Source: Natronosporangium hydrolyticum
Lineage (GTDB): Bacteria > Actinomycetota > Actinomycetes > Mycobacteriales > Micromonosporaceae
Reading direction: 5' to 3'
NCBI RefSeq assembly: GCF_016925615.1
Contig: NZ_CP070499.1
Coordinates: 3,224,001 to 3,288,000 of the forward strand
DNA: 64,000 nucleotides
The notes beneath the pieces are model-generated. The model made no database searches, was not told the origin of the DNA, and saw only the letters and a list, made by a program, of their open reading frames with translations. A program made the position numbers and the translations under genes. Below, piece by piece: positions 35,853 through 44,141 of this stretch (position 1 is its first letter; each line of letters opens with the position of its first letter).

Positions 35853-37310
35853 CTACTGCTCCTCTGGTCCGTGACGATCGGGCGGCCGAAGTCGCGCTCG
35901 CGCGAGGGCGTCGTGCCACCGGGCGATCCGCGCCGCGGCCGCCTCGGCGCTGCGCTTTGGATGGAAGGGGGTGTGCGGGCGCGGGAGCCGGAGCAGCTGC
36001 TCGTCGTCCCACACCCCGGCGGACAGCCCGGCCAGGTGTGCCGCGCCGACCGCGGAGAGCTCCGCGGTGTCGCTGCGCCACACGGTGCGCTGGCTCAGGT
36101 CCGCCTGCAACTGCATCAGTCGGGGGTTGGCCGCCCCGCCGCCGTCGGCCAGGATCGGCAGGTCAGTCGGCAGCGCGGCGGCCCGGAGCACGTCCTCCAC
36201 CTGCAGCGCGATCGACTCCAGAGCCGCCCAGGCGAGCTGGGCGACGTCGGTGTCCAGGGTGAGCCCGGAGATGGTCCCGGTCGCGGCAGGGTCCCACCAT
36301 GGTGCGCCCAGGCCCGCGAAGGCGGGTACGAGGTCGGGCCCACCGGGCTCCGCCGAGGGCCGGGCCCGCGCCGCCAGGTCGGCCGGCGTCAGGTTCAGCA
36401 GCCGGGCGAGCCAGGTCAGGGTGCTCCCCGAGGAGAGGATGTTCCCCTCGAATGCATGCAGCGGGTCCGGCGCGGCCCAGGCGATGGTGCGCACCAGCGG
36501 GCCGGAGCGGTCCTCGCCCGCTCCGGTGCCGATCACACTGGACCCGGTGCCGTAGGTGACCTTCACCGCCGGCGACCGGCCCGGCCCGTGGGCGAACAGG
36601 GAGGCGTGGGAGTCCGCGAGCACCGCGGTGACCGGCACCCCTTCGAGCCCCGGGAGCTGCCGGATCGGGTCGGAGTGCGCGGTCGAGACCACCACCTCCG
36701 GCAACACCTCGGCCGGGATGCCGAAGATCTCGAGCATCCGCCCGCTCCACGCCGCCGACTCGATATCGAGCAGCTGGGTCCGGCTGGCGTTGCCCAGCTC
36801 CACCCGGCGCGCGCCGGTGAGCTGGGCGAGCAGCCACGCGTCGACGGTGCCGGCGGTGAGCGGCCGGGACCGGTCGGCCGCGTCGAGCAGCCAGCGGAGT
36901 TTGAGGGCGGAGAACATCGGGTCCAGCGGCAGCCCGGTCACCGAGCGCACCTCGTCGGCGTACCGGGCGAGCGTGGCCGCGGCCCCGGCGGTCCGGCGGT
37001 CCTGCCAGCTCAGCAGCGGCGCGACCGCGGTGTGGCCGGCGGTCTCCCACAGGGTGACCGACTCGCGCTGGGTGCTGAGCCCTACCCCCGCCACCGGCCC
37101 GGGTAGCCGGGCGGCGAGCCGGGCGAGCACCGTGCGTACGCCGTCGGCGATCTCGACCGGGTCCTGCTCCACCCAGCCGGGGCGCGGGTAGCGCTGGGCG
37201 ACCGGCACCGACTCCCGGGCGACGACCCGGCCCTGCGCGTCGAGCGCGATCGCCTTGGTCGAACTCGTGCCCTGGTCGACGGCGAGCACGTGGCCGGTGC
37301 TCGGGATCAT
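35853..37310 (-). CDS. FGGY-family carbohydrate kinase (D-apulose kinase candidate)
   Basis: 485 residues. N-terminal phosphate motif VLAVDQGTSSTKAIALD, then WVEQDPVEIADGVRTVL, QRESVTLWE, SWQDRRTAG, the second-domain motifs KVTYGTGSSVIGTG and ESIALQVEDVL, and LPILADGGGAANPRLMQLQADL, the glycerol-kinase/xylulokinase type pattern. The QGTSSTKA motif is glycerol-kinase-like. In context with split transketolase and a TIM-barrel isomerase it fits a ketopentose kinase such as D-apulose kinase. It overlaps the transketolase C subunit gene by 4 bases. Confidence 0.8.
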   Translation of the reverse strand: MIPSTGHVLAVDQGTSSTKAIALDAQGRVVARESVPVAQRYPRPGWVEQDPVEIADGVRTVLARLAARLPGPVAGVGLSTQRESVTLWETAGHTAVAPLLSWQDRRTAGAAATLARYADEVRSVTGLPLDPMFSALKLRWLLDAADRSRPLTAGTVDAWLLAQLTGARRVELGNASRTQLLDIESAAWSGRMLEIFGIPAEVLPEVVVSTAHSDPIRQLPGLEGVPVTAVLADSHASLFAHGPGRSPAVKVTYGTGSSVIGTGAGEDRSGPLVRTIAWAAPDPLHAFEGNILSSGSTLTWLARLLNLTPADLAARARPSAEPGGPDLVPAFAGLGAPWWDPAATGTISGLTLDTDVAQLAWAALESIALQVEDVLRAAALPTDLPILADGGGAANPRLMQLQADLSQRTVWRSDTAELSAVGAAHLAGLSAGVWDDEQLLRLPRPHTPFHPKRSAEAAAARIARWHDALARARLRPPDRHGPEEQ

Positions 37311-38272
37311 CCCGAGACCAGCTCCCGGGCCGCGGCGATGATGCCGTCGCGGTTTAGTCCGAAGTGGTCGAGCAGGTAGTCGGTCCCCCCGGTCGGTGCG
37401 AACTCGCGCAGGCCGAGAATGCGCATCGGCACCCGTGAGCCGGTGTCGAGCTGTGCGGTCACGGCGGCGACGGCCGCGCCGAGGCCCCCAGACACGTTCG
37501 CCTCCTCGGCGGTGATTATCCCGTTGGTCTCCCGCGCGGCCGAGGCGATCGCGGCCACGTCGAGCGGTGCGATGTAGGCGGCGTTGAGTACCCGCACCGA
37601 CAGGCCCTGGTGGTGCAGGGCGTCGGCGGCGGCGACCGCCCGGGAGACCAGGGTGCCGGTGGCGATCACGGTGAGGTCCTCACCGTCGCGCGCCACCGAG
37701 AAGCGGCCGCGTTCGAGTACCGGGGCGCCGGCCGACACGTCCGGGACCTTGTGCCGGCCGACCCGGATGAAGGTGGGTCGCGGCTGCCCGGCCGCCTGCC
37801 GCACCGCGAGCCGGGTCTGTCCGGCGTCGGCCGGGACGACGATGTCGAGGCCAGGCAGCGCCCGCAGCCAGCTCAGGTCCTCCACCGAGTGGTGGGTGGG
37901 GCCCAGCTCCCCGTAGGCCATGCCCGGGCTCATCCCGCACAGGATCACGTTGTGGCCGCTGTACACCACGTCCGCTTTGATCTGTTCGAGCGCGCGGCCG
38001 GTCAGGAACGGCGAGGCGCCGCAGACGAACGGGATCAGCCCCCGGGCGGCGAGGCCCGCCCCCACGCCCACCATGTTCTGCTCGGCGATGCCGACGTTGA
38101 TCAAACGGTCGGGGTAGGCGGAGCGGAAACCGCCGAGGTTGCTGGAGCCGACCGAGTCGTTGCAGACGGCGACGATCCGGTCGTCGGAGGCGGCGAGCTC
38201 CAGCAGCGTCTCGGCGAAGGCGACCCGGTTGTCGAAGACCGGGGCGGGTGAGACCACCGTCGAGCCGCTCAT
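37307..38272 (-). CDS. Transketolase, C-terminal (pyrimidine-binding) subunit
   Basis: 321 residues from ATG 38272, overlapping the N-subunit stop (ATGA). Contains the transketolase pyrimidine domain (FAETLLELAASDDRIVAVCND; RLINVGIAEQNMVGVGAGLA with the catalytic Glu of the thiamine diphosphate system; GPTHHSVEDLSWLRALPG) and the C-terminal domain (VARDGEDLTVIATGTLV). With the N subunit it makes one transketolase, moving a two-carbon ketol unit. Split transketolases are typical of special sugar pathways, including apulose-4-phosphate cleavage (AptB). Confidence 0.9.
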   Translation of the reverse strand: MSGSTVVSPAPVFDNRVAFAETLLELAASDDRIVAVCNDSVGSSNLGGFRSAYPDRLINVGIAEQNMVGVGAGLAARGLIPFVCGASPFLTGRALEQIKADVVYSGHNVILCGMSPGMAYGELGPTHHSVEDLSWLRALPGLDIVVPADAGQTRLAVRQAAGQPRPTFIRVGRHKVPDVSAGAPVLERGRFSVARDGEDLTVIATGTLVSRAVAAADALHHQGLSVRVLNAAYIAPLDVAAIASAARETNGIITAEEANVSGGLGAAVAAVTAQLDTGSRVPMRILGLREFAPTGGTDYLLDHFGLNRDGIIAAARELVSG

Positions 38273-39168
38273 GCGCGGACCCCCGCCAGCTCGGCGAGCG
38301 CCTGGCGTACCTGGTCGACGTCGGGCACCTTGTGGTGCCACTCCACCCGGTCCTCCATGAAGGAGACACCCTTACCTTTGACGGTGTCGGCGATGATGGC
38401 CACCGGCCGCGCCGAGGGCGCGGTGCAGGCGTCGCGGAGCTGGCCGTAATGGTGGCCGTCCACCGTCCGCACCTCCCAGCCGAAGCTCGTGAACTTCTCG
38501 TCCAGCGGGTCGAGCCGGTTGGTCTGCTCGGTACGGGCGCCCTGTTGCAGGCGGTTGCGGTCGACGATGAGGGCGAGGTTGTCGAGGCCGGCGTGTGCGG
38601 CGGACATGGCCGCCTCCCAGTTGCTCCCCTCCTGCAGTTCGCCGTCGCCGGTGACGACGTAGGTGCGCGCCGGTGACCGCCGGAGCTTCGCCGCGATCGC
38701 GGTCCCGACCGCCACCGGCAGGCCGTGGCCGAGCGGACCGGTGCTGGTCACCACGCCGGGGACCTTCTGCCGGGCGGGGTGACCGTTGAGCGCGGAGCCG
38801 GGGGCCATGAACGTGTCGAGCTCGCGTCGGGGGAAGTATCCGGCCGCGGCGAGCGTCGAGTAGAGAGCGGCGGCAGAGTGCCCCTTGCTGAGGACGAAGC
38901 AGTCGCGCTCCGGGTCGGCCGGCGCGGCCGGGTCGATGTCGAGGACGGCGAAGTACAGGGTGGTCAGGATGTCGGTGACCGAGAGGTCGCCGCCGACGTG
39001 GCCGGCGCCGGCGCGGTCGATCATGCGGACCACCGAGGCCCGGGCGGCCCGGGCGTGGTCGCGCAGGAGCGCCTCGGCGTGATCCGCGGGGGCGGACCGG
39101 ATGCGCTCGCGGGCAGCGCGCCACTCGCTGATGGCTGGCGGGTCGGGACGAAGCAAGGGCATATCCAT
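38269..39168 (-). CDS. Transketolase, N-terminal (ThDP-binding) subunit
   Basis: 299 residues, start ATG 39168 or 39162; no clear ribosome site. Thiamine-diphosphate domain features: GAGHVGGDLSVTDILTTLYF, LSKGHSAAALYSTLA, TGPLGHGLPVAVGTAIA, and the metal-binding GDGELQEGSNWEAAMSAAH motif followed by NRLQQ. First gene of the five-gene sugar operon ending in the SorC regulator. Family members split in two chains include AptA of the apiose route. It lies 142 bp downstream of the nucleoside-hydrolase-like gene on the same strand. Confidence 0.9.
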   Translation of the reverse strand: MDMPLLRPDPPAISEWRAARERIRSAPADHAEALLRDHARAARASVVRMIDRAGAGHVGGDLSVTDILTTLYFAVLDIDPAAPADPERDCFVLSKGHSAAALYSTLAAAGYFPRRELDTFMAPGSALNGHPARQKVPGVVTSTGPLGHGLPVAVGTAIAAKLRRSPARTYVVTGDGELQEGSNWEAAMSAAHAGLDNLALIVDRNRLQQGARTEQTNRLDPLDEKFTSFGWEVRTVDGHHYGQLRDACTAPSARPVAIIADTVKGKGVSFMEDRVEWHHKVPDVDQVRQALAELAGVRA

Positions 39169-39181
39169 TCAGAGTCAAATG

Positions 39182-39197
39182 ACCGTGCGTTCACGGT
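39182..39197. promoter_or_regulatory. Inverted repeat upstream of the transketolase operon
   Basis: ACCGTG and CACGGT form a perfect 6-bp inverted repeat with a 4-base centre, 14 bp upstream of the transketolase start. The 9-mer TCCATTCAG also occurs twice here (around the start codon at 39166 and again near 39229). Candidate operator for the SorC regulator or a 5'-UTR hairpin. Confidence 0.35.
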
Positions 39198-39310
39198 GCG
39201 GATGATGCTAGCCGACCCGCGGACGCATGTCCATTCAGCGCCGCATGGACTTGCGCCAAGCGGGGCAGGGGCGACGATGGACAGCTCGACCGCCCGTTGC
39301 ACGGGCCGCC

Positions 39311-40240
39311 TTACTGAAGCGAGAGCTTGGCGAACAGATCGCCGACCAGTAGACGCAGGTCGAGCCGGGTGTAGACCCGAATGGTTCGCCCGTCGTCGCG
39401 GTGCTCGTAGCTGCCGTCGTCGGTGATCCGGGGCGCCGGCCGGAGCACGTACTGGCTGGAGGAAGGGTCGGGTTCGAACGCGGACTGCAAAGCGGTCAGC
39501 AACACCAGCGGGTTGTCGCCGAGCACGAAGGTCTCCCCCATCCGGTGGCCGTGCGCCTCGACCTTGGCGACCGCGTCGTTGATCCGGTCGAAGAGGTACC
39601 GGCCGAGTCGACCCGCCGGAGCGACACCGGCGCGCAGCTCCGCCATCCCGACCAGCACCTGCCGGTAAGCGTCCCGCGGCACCTGCCACAGCGGAATCGG
39701 CGAGTCGAACACGACCTGCGCCGCCGCGACGTCGATGTTCAGGTTGTACTCGGGGTGCAGCGCCCCGGGCGGCGGGACCGCCAGCTCCGGGTACTCCGGG
39801 CCGCCGATCCAGATCGCGGTCATCCGGTCGGCGATCCGCGGCTCGCGCAGGTAGGCGCTCGCCAGCTCAGTCAGCCCGCCGCCGAAGGTCGCAAACAGCG
39901 GCAGGTCGGTGTCGGTGCGCATCGCCTCCTCGATGATCGCGTCCGCGGCCGCCGACTCCCGCGGCGTGTCGGTGTCCACCAGCGGCAGCTCGGTCCCCTG
40001 GTAGGTGGGCACCTGGCCGGCCATCCCCACCAGGTCGAGCACCTCCTGCACCCGCTGATAGGCGCGGGCCGCCGAGTCCCCTGCGTTCGAGCCGAACGGA
40101 TCGTCGACCGCAAGATGGGAGCCGATCACCGCCCGGACCTGCGCCGACGGCGACAGGAGAAGATGCGCCAACTGCACCAACCCGTCCGGGTCGCCGGCGT
40201 AGTCGTTGTCGCTGATGACCCGGCACCTCGGCGTGGTCAC
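39311..40240 (-). CDS. Nucleoside-hydrolase-like protein
   Basis: 309 residues starting with the metal-binding region VISDNDYAGDPDGLVQLAHLLLS, close to the DTDxGxDDA motif of inosine-uridine nucleoside hydrolases but with NDYAGDPDG, the form seen in the DUF1593/nucleoside-hydrolase-related group. Later FATFGGGLTELASAYL, YNLNIDVAAAQVVFDSP and ETFVLGDNPLVLL fit the fold. Known members cleave N-ribosidic bonds. It is the last gene of a glycoside-hydrolase operon and overlaps GH43 by 4 bases, so a role on furanosides other than nucleosides is possible. Confidence 0.8.
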   Translation of the reverse strand: MTTPRCRVISDNDYAGDPDGLVQLAHLLLSPSAQVRAVIGSHLAVDDPFGSNAGDSAARAYQRVQEVLDLVGMAGQVPTYQGTELPLVDTDTPRESAAADAIIEEAMRTDTDLPLFATFGGGLTELASAYLREPRIADRMTAIWIGGPEYPELAVPPPGALHPEYNLNIDVAAAQVVFDSPIPLWQVPRDAYRQVLVGMAELRAGVAPAGRLGRYLFDRINDAVAKVEAHGHRMGETFVLGDNPLVLLTALQSAFEPDPSSSQYVLRPAPRITDDGSYEHRDDGRTIRVYTRLDLRLLVGDLFAKLSLQ

Positions 40241-41712
40241 GTGTCGCTCCCCTCGTAGTGAAACCAGTCGAACCCGACCTCGCCCTCGCTCGCGTACATC
40301 CCCACCACCCGGCCGGTGAAGGCGGCGGCGGTCTCCGCCGAGACGTACCGGCCGTCCAGCGCCGCCACCTCCTGGATGCCGGTGCCCGGATCCACGCTCA
40401 GCCGCACCACGTCGGGCCCGAGGGCACGCCTGGGGGGCGGGCCGACCTCGATCTGGAGCAGCACCGGCCCCGGCGGGACCATTCGTTGCCAGGTCTGGTG
40501 CAGCGGCCCGACCCGGGCCTGCGCCCGGACAGTGCCCGCGGCCACCTCGATATCGTAGTGGTGATCTTCGTCGATGCGGAGGCTGAGCCCGCCGGCGCCG
40601 GCGCCGGCGTCCACCCGGGCCGAGAATCGTGCGACCGGGTGCTGCTGTCGCCGGCCCACGAACCGCGGCCTCGGATCATCCATGGTAGACCCGTCACCGG
40701 TGAGCACCAGCCAACCCGGACGGGCCGACAATGACGACCAGTCCGCGGCCGGAGTGCGGACCGACACCCACTCCGGCGCCAGCCGCGGCCGGTCGAAGTC
40801 ATCGCGGAGCAGCACCGGGTCGGGGTGGGGGGCGAGCACCACCGGCTCCGGCAACGGCCACCCGTCGACCCACGTCACGCCGGTGATGAACGTCTCCCGG
40901 CCCATCGGCGAGAACGCCCGGGTCAGCCCCCGAGGTCGCATGCCGAGCAGCAACAGTGCCCAGCTGCCGTCGGGGGTGCGGATCAGGTCGCCGTGGCCGG
41001 TGTTCTGCACCGGCCGGTCGGTGCTGCGGGCGCTCAGCACCGGGTTGGTCGGGCAACCCTCGAACGGGCCGGCCGGGTGGGGCGCGCGGGCCACGCTGAC
41101 CGCGTGGCCCCGCTCGGTTCCGCCCTCGGCGATCAGCAGATACCAGGTGCCGTCGATCTCATACAGGTGTGGTGCTTCCGGGAACATCAAACCGGTTCCC
41201 GACCACAGCCGCCGGGGCTCCGTCAGCGCCCGGCCGGTGACCGGGTCGATCCGCACCTGCAGAATTCCGTGGTGTTCGCCGGTGTCCAGCTGCAGGCCCG
41301 AGAAGGTGACGTAGCAGCTGCCCTCGGCATCCCAGGCAAGATCCGGGTCGATGCCGACGACCTCCGGCAGCAGCACGCCGTCCGTCCACGGACCCGCCGG
41401 GTCATCGGCGGTGAAGAGCAGGCTCCCCCGGCCCATCGCGTCGGTGACCACCACCCAGAACCGTCCCGCATGGAACCGGAGGGTCGGCGCCCAGGCACCG
41501 CCCAGGGTCGGCACCATCGCCAGGGCGAGCTGACCGGGCCGGTCAACGACGTGTCCGATCAACTCCCAGCGCACCAGGTCTCGACTGTGGAAGATCGGGA
41601 TGCCGGGAAAGTACTCGAAGCTGGAGCAGGCGAGGTAGTAGTCGTCGCCCGCCCGGCACACGCTGGGGTCGGGATGGAAGCCGGCGACCGCCGGATTGTG
41701 GAATCCGGTCAC
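40237..41712 (-). CDS. GH43 glycoside hydrolase (beta-xylosidase/arabinofuranosidase type)
   Basis: 491 residues. Five-bladed propeller start NPAVAGFHPDPSVCRAGDDYYLACSSFEYFPGIPIFHSRDL in part, with the base Asp in HPDPS; GIDPDLAWDAEGSCYVTFSG gives the pKa-setting Asp and EAPHLYEIDGTWYLL the acid Glu region. A C-terminal beta-sandwich (about 310-490) matches the beta-xylosidase-type accessory domain. Such enzymes release xylose or arabinose from xylan or arabinan oligosaccharides. No signal peptide; works inside on imported sugars. It overlaps both neighbours by 4 bases. Confidence 0.92.
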   Translation of the reverse strand: MTGFHNPAVAGFHPDPSVCRAGDDYYLACSSFEYFPGIPIFHSRDLVRWELIGHVVDRPGQLALAMVPTLGGAWAPTLRFHAGRFWVVVTDAMGRGSLLFTADDPAGPWTDGVLLPEVVGIDPDLAWDAEGSCYVTFSGLQLDTGEHHGILQVRIDPVTGRALTEPRRLWSGTGLMFPEAPHLYEIDGTWYLLIAEGGTERGHAVSVARAPHPAGPFEGCPTNPVLSARSTDRPVQNTGHGDLIRTPDGSWALLLLGMRPRGLTRAFSPMGRETFITGVTWVDGWPLPEPVVLAPHPDPVLLRDDFDRPRLAPEWVSVRTPAADWSSLSARPGWLVLTGDGSTMDDPRPRFVGRRQQHPVARFSARVDAGAGAGGLSLRIDEDHHYDIEVAAGTVRAQARVGPLHQTWQRMVPPGPVLLQIEVGPPPRRALGPDVVRLSVDPGTGIQEVAALDGRYVSAETAAAFTGRVVGMYASEGEVGFDWFHYEGSDT

Positions 41713-44141
41713 GGCTTCACCTCGATCGTCGTCTCCAGCGGCAGCTCCACCACCGAGCTGCCGATCCGTAGCCGGAACTCTCCGGGCTCGTGGCGCCAGC
41801 CACCGTCCCAGTGCGCGAAGGCGCGCGCCGGCAGCGGGATCGCCACCTCGGTCGCCGCACCGCCCGCCGCCCAGACCGGCGCGAACCCGACCAGCCAGCG
41901 CACCGGCCGGTCGACCGCCGAGTCCGCCCGCTCGGCGTACACCTGCACCACCTGCTTGCCCGCCCGCTGGCCGGTGTTGGTCACCACCACCCGGACCACC
42001 GCGTCACCGGTCGACGGATCACCCTCGACCTGCGCGGTCTCGAACCGCCAGCCGGTGTAGCCCAACCCGAAACCGAACGGGTACGCCGGTTCGATGCCCG
42101 ACCGGAGCCAGGCGCGATATCCGATGTGGATGCCTTCGGTGTAGTCGAGCGCACCGTCGCGCGGGGTGACGTTCAGGACCGGCACGTCCGCCATCGTGGC
42201 GGGCCAGGTGGTGGGCAGCCGACCGCCTGGCTCGGCGGCTCCGAGCAACAGGTCCGCCAGCGCCGTGCCACACTCCTGCCCGCCGAAGTAGGTGACCAGG
42301 ATCGCCGCCACCTGATTCCGCCACGGCAGCAGCACCGGTGCTCCAGCGTTCACCACCACGACCGTTCGCGGGTTGGCGGCGGCCACCGCCCGTACCAGGT
42401 CGTCCTGGCGCCCCGGCAGCGAAAGGTCACTGCGGTCGTAGCCCTCCGACTCCACCCGGGAGTTGGTGCCGACCACCACCACCGCCACCTCGGCGGCCGC
42501 GGCGGCCGCCACCGCCTCGGCGATGAGCGCGTCCGGGTCGGTCGACGGCGGCGCTAGCCCGAGAGTCACCGACAGCGCGCGGTCCAGCAGCGAGCCGCTC
42601 CCGGTCAGATCGAATTCTGCCGTGATCTCCACCGGGACGTCCGCGGTGAACGAGACCGGCACCGTCTCCGACGGCGGCGAGAGCAGCGCCGCGCCCAGAT
42701 CGGTTCCGTCGACCTGCGGGGTCTCCGCCAGCCGCAGCTCGCCGTCGAGGTACACCCGGCCGCTGCGAGCGCTGGCGAACCCGAGCCGGACCTCCTCGGT
42801 CGTCTCCGGCAGATAGGTGGTCCGCAGCACCAGTCGGCGGGACTCGCCGATCGGGGCGTCGCCACCGAGCCAGACCAGCGCGCTCGACCGGCGGTGCTCC
42901 CGGAGTAGTTCGTTGCCCTCGACGTCCAGGAAGCTCACCAGCAGTCCCGGCTCACCGGTCTCCGGGTCACGCAGCTGGGAGAGCGGCAACTCAGCGACCC
43001 CCTCCTGCACGATCGCCCCGATCGCGTACGCCACATCGGCGTCGGGCAGGGCCGCCCGGATCCCGTCCAGCGGGGTGATCACCCGTTCCGGCACCACGGT
43101 CGCGCTGCCTCCACCCTGGGTGCGCGCCACCTCCGCGTTGTGCCCGATCACCGCAACCCGGCGCAGCCGCTCGGCGTCCCACGGCAGCTCGTCGCGGTTG
43201 CGCAGCAGCACGCTGCCGTCGACCGCGGCCTGCCGGGCGAAGGCGACGCCGTCGAACCGCGCCGGCTGCGCCGGAGCCGAACCGTCGAGCGCGCCCACCC
43301 GGTGCGCCAGCGTGAGCAGCCGCAGCACCTTGCGGTCCAGATCGGACTCTGATACCTGGCCCTCCCGGACCGCCGCCAGCAGCTTCTCGCTCCACGCCCC
43401 CGCGGGCCCGGGCATGGCGAGATCCTGCGCGGCGGAGGCGGCGGCGAGGCTGCGCACCGCGGTCCAGTCGCTGACCACGACTCCGTCGAAGCCCCACTCG
43501 TCACCCAGTGGAGAGCTGAGCAGGTCGTGCTCGGTCATCGTAACCCCGTTGACCGAGTTGTAGGCACTCATGATCGCCCATGCGCCGGCCTTGACCGCCA
43601 GCTCGAACGGCGCCAGGTAGACCTCCCGCAGGGTCCGGTCGTCTACCCGTACGTCGACCGTGAGCCGGTCGGTCTCCGAATCGTTGCCGACGTAGTGCTT
43701 CGGGGTGGCGGCGACGCCGCCCGCCTGCAGCCCGCTCACGTACGCCGCGGCGAGCTCGCCGGTCAGCCCCGGATCCTCGCTGAACGCCTCGAAGTGCCGG
43801 CCGCCCAGCGGGGAGCGGTGCAGATTGATCGTCGGACCGAGCACCACGTCGACGCCCTTGCGCCGGGCCTCCGCCGCCGCCACCGCCCCGTACCGGCGGG
43901 TCAGCTCGATGTCCCATGAGGAGGCTAGGGCGGTGGCCGAGGGCAGGTTGAGCGACGGCTCCCGCTCGTCCCACCGGGCGCCGCGGACGCCCGCGGGCCC
44001 GTCGGAGAGCACCATGGCCCGCAGCCCGATCCGTTCGATCGGGACGGTCGACCAGAAGTCCGCCCCGGAGACGAGCTGCACCTTCTCCTCGAGGCTCAGC
44101 TGGGCGAGCAGGTCGGTCAGGCGGGTCGATAGCGGAGTCAT
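41709..44141 (-). CDS. GH3 beta-glycosidase with PA14 insert
   Basis: 810 residues from ATG 44141 (overlapping the GH1 stop). Motifs: LSDGPAGVRGARWDE, GPTINLHRSPLGGRHFEAFSEDP in part, TPKHYVGNDSETDR, nucleophile Asp about 225 in GVVVSDWTAVRS, PA14-like insert (about 400-520), EGIHIGYRAWLRSG and the terminal fibronectin III-like domain. It is a paralogue of the GH3 at 23672-26104, with the same length and domain order. Likely beta-glucosidase or beta-xylosidase acting in the cytosol within the import operon. Confidence 0.93.
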   Translation of the reverse strand: MTPLSTRLTDLLAQLSLEEKVQLVSGADFWSTVPIERIGLRAMVLSDGPAGVRGARWDEREPSLNLPSATALASSWDIELTRRYGAVAAAEARRKGVDVVLGPTINLHRSPLGGRHFEAFSEDPGLTGELAAAYVSGLQAGGVAATPKHYVGNDSETDRLTVDVRVDDRTLREVYLAPFELAVKAGAWAIMSAYNSVNGVTMTEHDLLSSPLGDEWGFDGVVVSDWTAVRSLAAASAAQDLAMPGPAGAWSEKLLAAVREGQVSESDLDRKVLRLLTLAHRVGALDGSAPAQPARFDGVAFARQAAVDGSVLLRNRDELPWDAERLRRVAVIGHNAEVARTQGGGSATVVPERVITPLDGIRAALPDADVAYAIGAIVQEGVAELPLSQLRDPETGEPGLLVSFLDVEGNELLREHRRSSALVWLGGDAPIGESRRLVLRTTYLPETTEEVRLGFASARSGRVYLDGELRLAETPQVDGTDLGAALLSPPSETVPVSFTADVPVEITAEFDLTGSGSLLDRALSVTLGLAPPSTDPDALIAEAVAAAAAAEVAVVVVGTNSRVESEGYDRSDLSLPGRQDDLVRAVAAANPRTVVVVNAGAPVLLPWRNQVAAILVTYFGGQECGTALADLLLGAAEPGGRLPTTWPATMADVPVLNVTPRDGALDYTEGIHIGYRAWLRSGIEPAYPFGFGLGYTGWRFETAQVEGDPSTGDAVVRVVVTNTGQRAGKQVVQVYAERADSAVDRPVRWLVGFAPVWAAGGAATEVAIPLPARAFAHWDGGWRHEPGEFRLRIGSSVVELPLETTIEVKP

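Noticed and set aside
35247-37106. A 619-codon plus-strand frame opposite the isomerase and kinase genes
   Set aside because: Spans two overlapping real genes on the other strand and reads as shadow sequence.
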